From Linderina pennispora (Eukaryota > Kickxellomycota > Kickxellomycetes > Kickxellales > Kickxellaceae): 64,000 nt of DNA. Shown piece after piece: positions 51,684-61,546 of the stretch. The stretch lies in the NCBI RefSeq assembly GCF_002104995.1, contig NW_024468257.1, forward strand, positions 186,001 through 250,000, written 5' to 3'. How positions within the stretch are numbered: position 1 is the first letter of the stretch; each line of letters opens with the position of its first letter. Under the pieces are notes generated by a model. It ran no database searches, was not told where the DNA came from, and saw only the letters and a list, made by a program, of their open reading frames with translations. The position numbers were made by a program, and so were the translations under genes.

Positions 51684-52213
51684 GTCTCGATGGCAAGCAC
51701 TTCAATAAACAGCTACAGTGGAATGGAAAGCGAAAGGACCAGAGTTGTGCTGCCTCAGGAAACCACCAGTGGCCGCAGTGGGCAAGAGCGGAATACGAGC
51801 AGCATGGCGATTTTGGGTTGGAGACTACTGCCAGTGTCAGTTACCTGGATGAAGGCTGTCTTCTGCCCCCGGTCGCCTGGTGGTTGGCGGTCCAGCAGTT
51901 GAACAATGAGAGTGTCATTTCCAGCTATCGGAGCCCAGGCCACGTTCACGCACTGGTTCGTCGCCAACCCCCAATGTCGCTGGGAGCATTTCTGGTCTCA
52001 GCTACTATGCTGGGAGCGCCAGCCAATAGATTCTCGGAGATGAAAAATCGCCCGGCTATTGCCTGCTGGCGAATCTGCCCCGGAGCACTTCTGGCTTTTA
52101 ATTCTCAGCCCCCAACTTTTTTTTTTTTTTTTTCATTTTGTCGCAACCACCTCAGCGCCTTTCGTTTCTCCTTCCCCTCAATACTCTTTTTAATACCCAC
52201 ACAAATTCAGGCG
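51684..52213. promoter_or_regulatory. divergent promoter region
   Basis: 530 bp between the divergent starts at 51,683 and 52,214. It includes a T tract (52,119-52,133) and a pyrimidine-rich leader before the cytidylyltransferase ATG. An open frame running through from 51,425 is a chance extension. Confidence 0.4.
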
Positions 52214-53754
52214 ATGAGCAACACTTCGAGCAGCAGAAGCAGCAGCGAGGAGGGCGCGGCCAGAGACATGGGCTCACGGTCGCCGTCGTCAAGCGCGTGC
52301 TCGCTCAGCAACTACGATCCGGGAAGCCCGATGGGTCTTGGCGACAGCGACCCGAACGTTCTCGACAGCTTCAAGCCGATAGAGGTGAACCAGTCGTACG
52401 ATGTGCCGACAGACAAGCCGTACCCGATTAATGCGCCGCCGCAGGACCGCCCGGTACGGCTGTACTGCGACGGCATCTACGACCTGTTCCACTACGGCCA
52501 CGCGCGTGCCCTGGAGCAGGCCAAGAAGTCGTTTCCAAACGTGTACCTGATGGTCGGGATGTGCAACGACGCCGAGACGCACTCGCGCAAGGGCAAGACG
52601 GTGCTGACAGAGAACGAGCGGTACGAGTCGATGCGCCATTGCCGCTGGGTCGACGAGGTCATTACCGATGCCCCATGGGTGATCACACAGGAGTTCATTG
52701 ACGAGCACGAGGTACGTATGCATCTGCCGGCTTGACGTCTATGGCGCGGGTCTGCTCGCTGCCAAGGAGCGCGCCTGCCTTTCATATGCCAAATTGGTTC
52801 CCTCGCGTGTGGCTCTGCACGTGTCGGGTGGGATGCGGGCCTTTAATGCCCGAGCGCCGCCGCAGTGCCTCACCTGCCACCTGGCCCATTGTCCAAATAC
52901 GCTTTTATGCTGCCTGCCAGACCAACATTGTGGGCCAGGAACAAGGCATCTCTGGCAACGGAGGTCCTGGCGCGAATCTGTGCGCGCGTGGGCAAGGAAA
53001 AGCGAAAGCAATCCGGTGTGCTCCAGGTGTGAGAATCCTGGTCTTTTCGCGCCTTGCTTGGTCCTCAACGTTTTCAGGCTTTTGTCGGTCCATTGCGACT
53101 TCAATGTATTCGCTCCCAAAACGGATCGACAGCGCATCTCTCCGACACAACCAGCAGTGGCGATCACTCGAGGCCACAGGGAAAGCGTCTGGCTGACCGA
53201 TTGTTTGACTGTAGATTGACTTTGTCTGCCACGACGACCTGCCGTACGCCAGCTCCGAGTGCGACGATGTCTACGCCTTTGTCAAGGATCAAGGCCGCTT
53301 CCTGCCGACTCAGCGCACTGATGGCGTGTCGACGTCTGACCTGATCACCCGCATTGTGCGCGACTACGACAAGTACCTGCGCCGCAACCTGGAGCGCGGA
53401 ATGAGCCCCAAGGAACTCAACATTTCGTTCCTGAAGGAGCAGGAGCTGAACATCCAAAAGCATATGGCCGAGATCCGCGAGCAGATCAAGAAGAACATCC
53501 GCGGCACGCGCGAGGACCTGCTGGGCGAGCTGGACGACCTGAAGGCCGAGCTGCGCCATACCAAGCTGTTCTGGGAGGACCGTCGTCAGGACATTGTGCG
53601 CGGGTTCTCGTCCATGTTTGGCTCGCAGGTGAACAAGCTACTGTTTGGCCGTCGTCGCCGTGACACTGACACGTCCGATGGCGGTGTGCCGCAGAAGCGT
53701 CAGCGCAACGAGCCGGAGAAGTTTGGTCTGGCCTCGGCCGAGGACGACGAGTAA
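52214..53754 (+). CDS. PCT1: choline-phosphate cytidylyltransferase (one 503-bp intron)
   Basis: Rate-limiting step of the Kennedy pathway: CTP + phosphocholine to CDP-choline. Exon 1 (52,214-52,711, 166 codons) has a Ser-rich N-terminus and the nucleotidyltransferase start [21 protein letters not shown] (HxGH motif HYGH). Exon 2 (53,215-53,754) resumes [11 protein letters not shown] and has the [19 protein letters not shown] signature (RTxGxSTSxL), then an amphipathic, lipid-sensing helix region and an Arg-rich C-terminus ([11 protein letters not shown]). The intron 52,712-53,214 begins GTACGT and ends TGTAG, phase 0; it is long for this gene-dense region. Predicted length is 345 residues. 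The basic tail may mediate nuclear import or membrane association. Confidence 0.94.
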
Positions 53755-53959
53755 ATACACTGTTCTGTGGGTAGTTCAGCAATGCAGCATCCTTACTTGA
53801 CCTATGAGCCGAGTCGACCAATCGCCAGCCCGAGCCGTCCGAGTGATTTTTTCCATTCGAGATCGTCTTACCAAAGACTCGCCGAGGCGGGCTGCAGCAA
53901 AGGGAGCGGCTAGCTCTCCTCTGTTCCATTTTTCAAGTGCATTTATTGAATTAGCTGCA

Positions 53960-55312
53960 ATGCTGCCCAGAGCTACATTTGCTGTTTCGTACGCCAGGCC
54001 GTGGATCTGTGCTGCTGCTGCATCCAAACGCCAGCCCCCACGAGGCAAAGGGCGCTACTATCTGCAGGCGATTCGGGCGTATAGCGACGACAAAGCCAAG
54101 GAGTCAGATAAGCATGCCGATTCAGCAGACAGCACACCTGCGGCAGATACCAAGGCAGGCGCACCCAACCTGGACTCGCTGTTCGACATGCTGGATCTGC
54201 CGGACGCGCCACAAACCCCACCAAGGGCTTCGCGCAAGGCCGAGCCCACCACTGACGACTTTGATCTGGACGATATCTTCAAGCTTATTGACGCAAACAG
54301 CGCAGCAACAGACAGACCAGCGACAAATCAGAGCCGGTCGCCAGCAAAGGCTCCGCAGAGTCCCAAGCATGGAGAGGACAAGTACGATCCGATGGCGGAA
54401 TTCGAGCGTATTCTGTCTGATCTGGCGTCCGACGATACTGAAGTGTACAAGCGCAGCCGTCCAGCACCTGGCTTCTGGGATGAGTCCAGTGGACAGCTGT
54501 CGCGGGCGCAGGACTCCAAGATCAATGAAGCCCTTGACCCTGAGGGCCTGTTCAAGGAAGGGCCATTGGTGTCGCTGTTCTCGGCGCGCAAGCTGACTAG
54601 CAACCCCAGTGCCATCTCGCCGCTGGCAAAGCGGATCCAGAAGGCCGACCGGATAGCTAAGGAGCAGGGGCTGCTGCAGACACCTGGCATAATCGGGCAG
54701 GCAACGACGACAGCAGCAGCCTTGGCGCCGGCAGATGCTAACAAGGAGGATCAGGATGAACAAATTCTGTTGGCGCGCCTGGCGCAGTGCCAGACAGTGT
54801 CCGCATTGGCGGCATTCGTCACATCAGCCTTAGGGGGCCAGGGCCCTGCGGCTACGGCAGATGCGACAGCTGCATCGCCTGAGCTGCCTGCCCGTCCGAG
54901 TGCGGCAGTGGTTGCTGAGGCGATAAGGCTAGCCCGCGAAATGCAGGCGCCGCCCATGGCATACTATATCTACAACCTCTGCCGGACACAGCTGGACCTG
55001 ATAGACAAGTTGCGGGTGTTGGACTCTCGCGTGTACGAGGAGATGCTGCTCACGGCATGGGCCACCCGGCGCGACATCTCGGCAGTCATGTTTGTGATGC
55101 AGGACCTGGTGGGGATGGGTGTTACCGGACAAGACGGCCTGCGTCGCCAAATCAGCGCAGTTGTGAAAGACTTGCATGACATCTACCTGATGCCCGAGGA
55201 GGCTAGCAGGATCGAGGCCCTCAAGCACAAGATCTACTTTGAAGATGCCGGCAGCACCGGCCATGTAGGCCCGCAGCCTGCGCCCGGGCTACCCTCGCGG
55301 TTTAACATTTGA
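53960..55312 (+). CDS. MTF2/NAM1-like mitochondrial expression factor
   Basis: 450 residues from MLPRATFAVSYARPW, which fits a mitochondrial presequence; an upstream in-frame ATG at 53,804 gives a poorer start. The middle is disordered and Asp/Pro-rich (LDSLFDMLDLPDAPQTPP, FDLDDIFKLID). The C-terminal ~200 residues form a helical domain (ISPLAKRIQKADRI, AEAIRLAREMQAPPMAYYIY, RVYEEMLLTAWATRRDISAVMFVM) resembling the Mtf2 family, which links mitochondrial transcription with mRNA processing and translation in yeast. The match is to the general layout and helix pattern. Convergent with MED25. Confidence 0.7.
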   Translation: MLPRATFAVSYARPWICAAAASKRQPPRGKGRYYLQAIRAYSDDKAKESDKHADSADSTPAADTKAGAPNLDSLFDMLDLPDAPQTPPRASRKAEPTTDDFDLDDIFKLIDANSAATDRPATNQSRSPAKAPQSPKHGEDKYDPMAEFERILSDLASDDTEVYKRSRPAPGFWDESSGQLSRAQDSKINEALDPEGLFKEGPLVSLFSARKLTSNPSAISPLAKRIQKADRIAKEQGLLQTPGIIGQATTTAAALAPADANKEDQDEQILLARLAQCQTVSALAAFVTSALGGQGPAATADATAASPELPARPSAAVVAEAIRLAREMQAPPMAYYIYNLCRTQLDLIDKLRVLDSRVYEEMLLTAWATRRDISAVMFVMQDLVGMGVTGQDGLRRQISAVVKDLHDIYLMPEEASRIEALKHKIYFEDAGSTGHVGPQPAPGLPSRFNI

Positions 55313-55416
55313 AGCAGGAGTGCGTTTCAAAGCATGCGTTGGTTTTCCAGTTTGGCATAACACGAACAAGAAAGAAAATGTTTATAGAACCACATCCTCA
55401 GTGTGCAACCTGGCCA

Positions 55417-58400
55417 TCACTGCTGTCGCTGCTGCTGTGTCTGCTGCTGCCGCATCACCTGCTCGCGCAGTCGCTGGATGCTTTGCAGCTGCTGTGGGGT
55501 GAACTGCTGGCCTTGGGCGCTGCGCTGGCTGCCAGCCATGGCACTCATCAGGGCAGCGCTGATCTGAGCCGAGTTGAGACCCCCGAGATTATTCACTCCC
55601 AGACTGCCCAGCTGCTGCTGCTGCTGTGCCTGCGCTTGCTGTTGCTGCTGGGCAATGAGCTGCACCAGCGGCTGCTGTGACGTCTGCTGGAACTGTTGTG
55701 CCTGCGGCTGAGCCTGCTGGTTCTGCATCTGCTGGAGCTGCAGCAAAAGCGCCTGCTGCTGGGCCTGTTGCTGTTGGTGCTGCTGCTGTTGCTGCTGGCT
55801 ATTGGAATTCACCTTTTGGAGAAGCTGCGCAATAGCAATGTTCTGCTGCTGTGGGGGCATGCTCAGTAGGCTTTGGAACTGATCGGGCGGAATTGCGCTC
55901 TGCAGCGCTAGCAGCGCTGCCGGGTTGATGCTGGGCCGGTTGGGAATGGCCGCCTGGACTGCTGGGCTGGTGATGTTCGGCCGCACGCTCTGGACCTGTA
56001 GTGGGCTCATCAACTGCGGCACCGAGTTCACCATACCTGCGTTGGTGATGCCCATGCTCCGTGCCAGCATCGCCGCGCTTTGCATAGTTGACATTGGTAG
56101 GCCAGCCGAAGACATCTGCGGGGTCATCTGAACGCTGGTCAGCGCAGCCGCAGCGGCAGCCGCCGTGTCGCCAGAAATTGCACTGGTGCCGGACATGAGC
56201 TGCTGCGCAGGAGTCGATGTGGCGGAAATTGGAGCCGGTGCCGGAGCGCTGGGAGCAGCGGTGGCTATCGTACTGCCAGAGAGCTGGGCAACGACTTGGC
56301 TGACGTTAGGCGGAATCGAGTGGTGCAGAAAGAGCAGGCCGATCAGATTGCCCCGGTAGTGGACGATGAAGATGCCGTTGGCTTGCTGCTGAAGGTTGGG
56401 CTGCTGCGGCTGCAGATGCACACGGACCAGGGCCATGTACGAGCTCTCGCGCAGGGTCTTGCCAAACTCCTCAAAGTACTTTGCCTGCTCGACTTCGGCG
56501 TTCGGGTTGCACATAATGCGCACGGCTGGGATGCCGTTGTTGATGCAGTACTCGGCAAACTTGTCGGTTCCGGCGATAATTCCGCTGACATTGAAGTGCT
56601 CGGGCCACTTGTCCAGCATAACGTCCTGGGGGCTGTAGTTCATGCCTGGGAAGGTGTGGGCGGTGATCGGGCACGAGAGCTCGTGATTCTGGCCGTTGGG
56701 CTGCTTGGACGCCCACGTCATGCCGCCGCGCCAGATGGCCCCTGGAACAGGCACAGCAGTCGATGCCGCAATCGACTGGGCAATAGCCAGTGACGACGGG
56801 TTTCCGCCCGCAACCGACATTCCCTGAGTGCCCTGGGGTGGGTTTGCCGCTGGCTGACTGGCAGCAAGTGCAGGAGTATTTGGCTGACCCAGCGTGGTTG
56901 CCGGCTGCTGCTGCGGTGTCTGCTGCTGTGGGATCTGCTGCTGTTGTTGCTGTGGCGTTTGCTGCTGAGGCTGCTGAGGCTGTGAGGTTGGTGTGGATAC
57001 CTGTTGCTGCTGCTGCTGTTGATTCTGTGGCTGCGGCGTCTGTCGTTGTTGTTGCTGCTGCTGCTGCTGCCGTTGCGCCAGAGCGTGGTTTGCTTTCAGA
57101 GTGCCAAATACACGAACGGCAGTCACATGGTCTGGAGTAAACCCACCAGCCGCAATGGTACCACGAAGGACCTGCGCAAAGTCGTGGGGGGACAGCCCCA
57201 TGAATTGGTGAGCCTCCTTGTTCAGACGGCCAACCAGTTCATTAAGGACAGTCAAGAACGTCATGCGGTCAGCATCTGGCACTGTGGGCAAGACAGATCC
57301 CTGCTGTGCTGGTTGCTGTTGAGTAGGCTGCTGAGCGGGCTGCTGTTGCTGCTGTTGCTGAGGCTGCTGCTGCTGCTGAGGCTGTTGCTGAGGCTGTTGA
57401 GGCTGCTGCTGCTGCTGAGGCTGCTGCTGAGGCTGCTGCTGCTGCTGAGGCTGCTGCTGAGGCTGCTGCTGAGGCTGCTGAGGCTGCATAGCCGGTGACA
57501 TCATCGGTTGGGCTTGCGGTTGGCTGGTTGCTACTGCCGCAGCCTGCTGTTGCTGAGTGATGGCAGCCGACAGCGCAGGATTGGAAACCTGCTGCTGCTG
57601 TTGCGCCTGCGCTTGCTGCGCCTGCTGCGCCTGCTGCAACTGTTGCAGTTGCTGCTGCTGCGTGGTGTTCTTGAGCAGAACCTCCAGGCGGTGCTTAATT
57701 TCTGCCTTCTCCTCAGGGGTCCGCGAGGGATCGTGGAACTGAACCATCAGGTCAGCAAACAACTGGATTACCTGCTCGTTGTATATGCCCTTGCTCCGCA
57801 ATTGCTTCGCATATATCAGACGCTGCTGCTGCTGTGCTGCTGTTAGTTGCGGCTGAGGGGCAGAAACAGTACTGACAGGAGCGGGCGCGGGAGCGGGAGC
57901 AGGAACAGAGGCAGTAGCGGCACTGGGTGGACTTGACACTGGCACGGTAGTGGGACCAGGTACCGAACCTGCAGCGGACACAGTGGGCATGGGCTTGGCA
58001 GCAACTGCAGGCGAATTTGAGATGCGTGAAGGCTTTCGAGCAACGTTCTTTGGGCGGCTCTTAGACCGCGCGGCAGGCACTTTCCCGAGCTCCTCGGTTG
58101 GCGGGCTCGAGATATCAGCTGGATTCGACGGCGATGATTCCGTTTTTATCTTCTTTAGCGGCGGGGAGGCAGCTGCTGGCGGTGCATCGGCATTATCCGC
58201 TGCCTTGTGCTTAAGTGATTTAGGCTGCGGTGGCGACTGGGTAGTCTGTGGTTGTTGTGGCTGAGGCTGAGACTGTGGCTGAGACTGTGGTTGTGGCTGC
58301 TGCTGTGGTGGCTGTGGCTGGATCTGAACGGGCTGGCTCGGCTGTGGCAATACCTTTGGAGGCTGGGCTGGGGCAATGGAGGCCTGTGGGCGGGCGCTTG

Positions 58401-59151
58401 GTGTCGCCTCCGACGTCGACGTCGGCGTTGACGTCGATGCCATGGGCAAGCTGATGTTTGTCAGCCGCACGTCAAAGTTTGGCGACATGGCCAGCGGCAG
58501 CACCAGTGGGGCCTTGGTGGAATGGTTGGCCGATGTCATCAGAGCCTCGACATCGTCGATTTTCTGCCCTCTCTGCAGCACCAGCGAAAACGACAGGCGC
58601 ATTTCACGCATTCTCCGGCCCACATCGTCGAGTCCAAAGTTGTCGTACCGCATATGGACGTTCTCGCGGCACTTTTCCGCATACGGCGGAGTCGACGTGA
58701 CCAGAATGACGTGCCTCTGCTGGACGTTCAGCAGATGCGCCTCGGGGTCGTTCTCTTCAAAGTCATCCAGCATCTCCAAGGCACCCACCAAGCCCTCTGT
58801 CGATGCGCACCGCAGGCGGCCGCCCCCACGGAACCTGTGGGCCTTTAGGCTCTTTGCGAATTCGCGGTAGTTTGAGGTGAAGTACTGGGAGCTACATGTG
58901 CGCGTCGAGTACGGAAAGTAGTCGCCGAAAAACACGACGCCAAGCTTCACGCATGGCGTGGCCTTTGTTGCCGGAACCTTTTTCGACGCGGGCTCGACCA
59001 GCACGGGGGTGCGGAGCTGTGTTATGACCTGCTTAATGACCGTCTCGTATAAATCAGGGAACAGATTCTGCATGCGCTGTGTGCTTTCAACAACAAACAC
59101 GCATAGAGTGTCGTAACGCGGCGCGGGCCGCATCTGCCTGGGTGGCACCAT
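55417..59151 (-). CDS. MED25: Mediator subunit 25 (VWA and PTOV-type domains, long poly-Gln)
   Basis: 1,244 residues. The N-terminal VWA domain (~10-225: CVFVVESTQRMQNLF, LGVVFFGDYFPYSTR, HVILVTSTPPY) anchors Med25 to Mediator. A Pro/Gln/Ser linker with Lys-rich patches follows, then many Gln runs (~500-620 and ~690-770). A folded block ~800-960 (IWRGGMTWASK, SSYMALVRVHLQ, IFIVHYRGNLIGLLFLHHSIP) matches the PTOV/activator-interaction domain. The C-terminal ~280 residues are again Gln/Ala-rich. Med25 is a coactivator docking subunit in animals and plants and is missing from yeasts, so it supports an early-diverging fungus. The Gln-coding repeats make the many plus-strand shadow frames. Confidence 0.88.
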   Translation of the reverse strand: MVPPRQMRPAPRYDTLCVFVVESTQRMQNLFPDLYETVIKQVITQLRTPVLVEPASKKVPATKATPCVKLGVVFFGDYFPYSTRTCSSQYFTSNYREFAKSLKAHRFRGGGRLRCASTEGLVGALEMLDDFEENDPEAHLLNVQQRHVILVTSTPPYAEKCRENVHMRYDNFGLDDVGRRMREMRLSFSLVLQRGQKIDDVEALMTSANHSTKAPLVLPLAMSPNFDVRLTNISLPMASTSTPTSTSEATPSARPQASIAPAQPPKVLPQPSQPVQIQPQPPQQQPQPQSQPQSQPQPQQPQTTQSPPQPKSLKHKAADNADAPPAAASPPLKKIKTESSPSNPADISSPPTEELGKVPAARSKSRPKNVARKPSRISNSPAVAAKPMPTVSAAGSVPGPTTVPVSSPPSAATASVPAPAPAPAPVSTVSAPQPQLTAAQQQQRLIYAKQLRSKGIYNEQVIQLFADLMVQFHDPSRTPEEKAEIKHRLEVLLKNTTQQQQLQQLQQAQQAQQAQAQQQQQVSNPALSAAITQQQQAAAVATSQPQAQPMMSPAMQPQQPQQQPQQQPQQQQQPQQQPQQQQQPQQPQQQPQQQQQPQQQQQQQPAQQPTQQQPAQQGSVLPTVPDADRMTFLTVLNELVGRLNKEAHQFMGLSPHDFAQVLRGTIAAGGFTPDHVTAVRVFGTLKANHALAQRQQQQQQQQRQTPQPQNQQQQQQQVSTPTSQPQQPQQQTPQQQQQQIPQQQTPQQQPATTLGQPNTPALAASQPAANPPQGTQGMSVAGGNPSSLAIAQSIAASTAVPVPGAIWRGGMTWASKQPNGQNHELSCPITAHTFPGMNYSPQDVMLDKWPEHFNVSGIIAGTDKFAEYCINNGIPAVRIMCNPNAEVEQAKYFEEFGKTLRESSYMALVRVHLQPQQPNLQQQANGIFIVHYRGNLIGLLFLHHSIPPNVSQVVAQLSGSTIATAAPSAPAPAPISATSTPAQQLMSGTSAISGDTAAAAAAALTSVQMTPQMSSAGLPMSTMQSAAMLARSMGITNAGMVNSVPQLMSPLQVQSVRPNITSPAVQAAIPNRPSINPAALLALQSAIPPDQFQSLLSMPPQQQNIAIAQLLQKVNSNSQQQQQQHQQQQAQQQALLLQLQQMQNQQAQPQAQQFQQTSQQPLVQLIAQQQQQAQAQQQQQLGSLGVNNLGGLNSAQISAALMSAMAGSQRSAQGQQFTPQQLQSIQRLREQVMRQQQTQQQRQQ

Positions 59152-59444
59152 GGGTACTGTGGAATAGCTATATCAACACGTAGCGAAGCAAAGAGCAGGG
59201 AGGGTGGGATTGAGGGCAGAAAGGAAGGTAATTTCAAAACTATCAAAGAGCAAAGCCAGGATGCAACAGAACGAGGGCTGCCGTTGCGCAACCTCTGCAG
59301 CCCTGGCCACAGCCTAGATTTTTATTGAGCAGCCCCTCCCATTGCTGATCGCCGAAAATTCAAAATCGATTGTACAGACCCAATAAAGCAGAAATCGAGG
59401 GGACGCAGGTTTTCTCTTTTATCTACGCACAATTCCGACGCAAA
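59152..59444. promoter_or_regulatory. divergent promoter of MED25 and the EMI1-like gene
   Basis: 293 bp between divergent starts; no gene or notable motif seen. Confidence 0.3.
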
Positions 59445-59858
59445 ATGGCAGACAAGGCGACAGACAGGACCGAGACCGTGGCCATCGACTGGGACGAGAA
59501 GCCCGAGACGACGCGGCAGCAGCACAAGGCGCTCTCTGACGACGAGTTCCAGTGCAAGGCGTCGCAGGCCTTCGACCAGTGGTTCTCGTGTCTGACGGTG
59601 GGCAAGCAGCTCAACAACTACTACCGGTACGGCGACAAGCAGGGGTGCGGCAAGCACTGGAGCAAGCTGAAGCTCTGCATGGGCCTGAAGATGCGGTCGC
59701 CAGAGCAGCGGCGAGAGATCATGAAGGAGCATCTGCAGAAGGAGAAGGCCGAGCGAGAGAGCAAGCCCAACATGCTGGATGTGTGGGAGCCACGGACCGA
59801 GCCGCTGAAGGACTACCCGCCGCTTCGGACACACAGCGAGGAGCAGGCTGGATTTTGA
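59445..59858 (+). CDS. EMI1-like DUF3128 protein, twin-Cys
   Basis: 137 residues from MADKATDRTE (an upstream in-frame ATG at 59,370 is unlikely). The DUF3128 core is clear: CKASQAFDQWFSCLTVGKQLNNYYRYGDKQGCGKHWSKLKLCMGLK, with cysteines spaced like twin CX9C-type proteins and the NNYYRYG signature; the stretch is interrupted only by my line. Yeast Emi1 and human C22orf39 belong here. They are small proteins tied to mitochondrial or early-meiotic functions. The tail is charged (EHLQKEKAERESK). Convergent with ERV41, 84 bp between stops. Confidence 0.85.
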   Translation: MADKATDRTETVAIDWDEKPETTRQQHKALSDDEFQCKASQAFDQWFSCLTVGKQLNNYYRYGDKQGCGKHWSKLKLCMGLKMRSPEQRREIMKEHLQKEKAERESKPNMLDVWEPRTEPLKDYPPLRTHSEEQAGF

Positions 59859-59942
59859 AAAGGGGAGAGGTACACTGGACGGGCTGGTTTGTCAATGAAA
59901 TGAATGATTCGTAGGCTTAATGCAAAAGTGATCGGGTGGGCT

Positions 59943-61004
59943 TTACAGAGAGATCGGGGCGTCGATGTCGGCCTTGGTCACAGTGCCGGCGCCGAGCAGG
60001 CCGGTAGATGACGACTTTGGGGGTTTTGTGCGTCGAGCGCTGGCCACCGCCGACATGAGGCTATGGATGATCCCGACAGTGACAAACACGCCGCTGGTAG
60101 CCGCGCAGATGCGCACGACAAAGGTGACAAAGCTGCCACGGCGCTCGCGGATGGTAACCGAGACAGGCTCGATGCCGTACTCGAAGAAGATGCCTGGCGG
60201 TCTGCTGTCAAACAGCGAGTGGTCCATGTCGCCCTGGTAATACTCGTTGACAGCGTACTGGTTGGTTGGCAGGTAGTGGCCGCTGGCGTCAATGTAGTGC
60301 GTGGGCACGACAGAGATAAAGTACTTGAACCCGGCAAAGTGCTCGGTCGCCAGATGCATGGTGTCGTCGAGTGGGTTGACCAGGCTCGGATAGAATGGCC
60401 CAAACGACAGCTCGTCGATATGGTGCGTAAAGTTCAGCATGCTGTGCGGCACATGCGCCCCTCCGTGGCCGTGGCCATGGGCAGTGATATGCAGGACGCC
60501 CGAGATCTTGCTGACGTGGACATTGCCAGCAATCTTGCACGCGCCCTCCAGCGTCCGGTCCTCGGCCATGGCCTTCGCCCCGCGCTGCTTGCGATGTGCC
60601 TCGGCAACAATGTCATGCACATGCATGTCACCGAGACTGTTGATAGCAGCGTGGCCCTGTGCCCGCTTGAACGCTTCCGTCTTTGAGACCGGCAGCATCT
60701 CGATGCCGGACCGCATGTAGTGGCTGGTTCCGCCCTCGTCAATGACATCCACGCGGATAAACGCACACGGCATGGCCACTGTGACACCAAAGTTTACCTG
60801 CAGTTGCTGGCCGACCTTGTCGTCGACCGTGAACGAGTGGTCCTCCTTGTAGCGCAAGTAATCGCGCAATTCGCTGAAAAACATGAACAGCATTGTGAGC
60901 ATGACGGCGACACTGAGGAACCCGCCAGAGGACGTGCGTGCCTGATATGCGACGTCGACCTTTGGAAAGGCATCCAGTTTCTGCAGCGAGCGAATCCAGT
61001 TCAT
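59943..61004 (-). CDS. ERV41: ER-Golgi vesicle receptor component ERV41 (ERGIC2)
   Basis: 353 residues from MNWIRSLQKLDAFPKV. Two membrane spans with a large luminal loop: span 1 ~31-48 (LSVAVMLTMLFMFFSEL) and span 2 near 305-325 (RICAATSGVFVTVGIIHSL). Family blocks are LDAFPKVDVAYQ, FGVTVAMPCAFIRVDV, GACKIAGNVHVSKISG, HHIDELSFG, NPLDDT and YFISVVPTHY. With Erv46 it forms a retrograde cargo receptor in COPII/COPI vesicles. The His-rich insert (AHGHGHGGAHVPH) is longer than usual. The open frame upstream of 61,004 has no homology. Confidence 0.9.
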   Translation of the reverse strand: MNWIRSLQKLDAFPKVDVAYQARTSSGGFLSVAVMLTMLFMFFSELRDYLRYKEDHSFTVDDKVGQQLQVNFGVTVAMPCAFIRVDVIDEGGTSHYMRSGIEMLPVSKTEAFKRAQGHAAINSLGDMHVHDIVAEAHRKQRGAKAMAEDRTLEGACKIAGNVHVSKISGVLHITAHGHGHGGAHVPHSMLNFTHHIDELSFGPFYPSLVNPLDDTMHLATEHFAGFKYFISVVPTHYIDASGHYLPTNQYAVNEYYQGDMDHSLFDSRPPGIFFEYGIEPVSVTIRERRGSFVTFVVRICAATSGVFVTVGIIHSLMSAVASARRTKPPKSSSTGLLGAGTVTKADIDAPISL

Positions 61005-61099
61005 TCCGATAGAATAAATGTAAAAAACGGAGTGTAAAGGCGAGCAAGACAAGCGTTGTTTTATTTTCTTCCTTGGACGCAGGCGGGCGGGATTATCAG

Positions 61100-61450
61100 T
61101 CACGCCTCTTCCTTGGGCGGGACCGAGCATAGAACACGCATGCCGTGCATCTCCTTGAGTTCGTCCTTGAGCAGGGCGTTGACCATCTTTGTCTGCTTGA
61201 CGCGGTTCAGGCCGCGGAAGCACTCGGCCTCGATCTCCACCACGTACATGGACCCGCACCCGCCCGACGAGTCCGTGACTGCCAGCTTTGTTGGACTGAG
61301 CCCTGCATTCAGCTTGTGGAAAATGTGCTTCTCGCCGTCCGTGCCAAAGGTCGCTGGGGGAGCCACATAGAACCGCCGGGCAGGTGCCGGACAAATACGG
61401 CTGCTGCTGCGCTGTGCGAAACGGCCAAGGGTCTGTCGAAGCATTTGCAA
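61100..61450 (-). CDS. BOLA3: mitochondrial BolA-like protein 3
   Basis: 116 residues. A presequence (MQMLRQTLGRFAQRSSSRICPAPARRFYV) leads into the BolA fold: GEKHIFHKLNAGL, VTDSSGGCGSMYVVEIEAE with the family Gly-Gly-Cys-Gly (loop ligand Cys), FRGLNRVKQTKMVNALLKDELKEMHGM. BolA3 works with Nfu1 and Grx5 to pass 4Fe-4S clusters to lipoate synthase and complex II. The first or second Met (61,450 or 61,444) may be used. Confidence 0.92.
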   Translation of the reverse strand: MQMLRQTLGRFAQRSSSRICPAPARRFYVAPPATFGTDGEKHIFHKLNAGLSPTKLAVTDSSGGCGSMYVVEIEAECFRGLNRVKQTKMVNALLKDELKEMHGMRVLCSVPPKEEA

Positions 61451-61546
61451 AAAGGAATGAATTGATACGAGTATTGCAGTAAGAGGGAGAAAAAAGGGAG
61501 CTGCGAGATCGAGATAACTGCCGCAGCTGGATATCAGGTCCAGCGC

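Noticed and set aside
57004..57846. Leu-rich plus-strand frames over the MED25 poly-Gln region
   Set aside because: CTG repeats are the complement of CAG; products are simple repeats without a domain.
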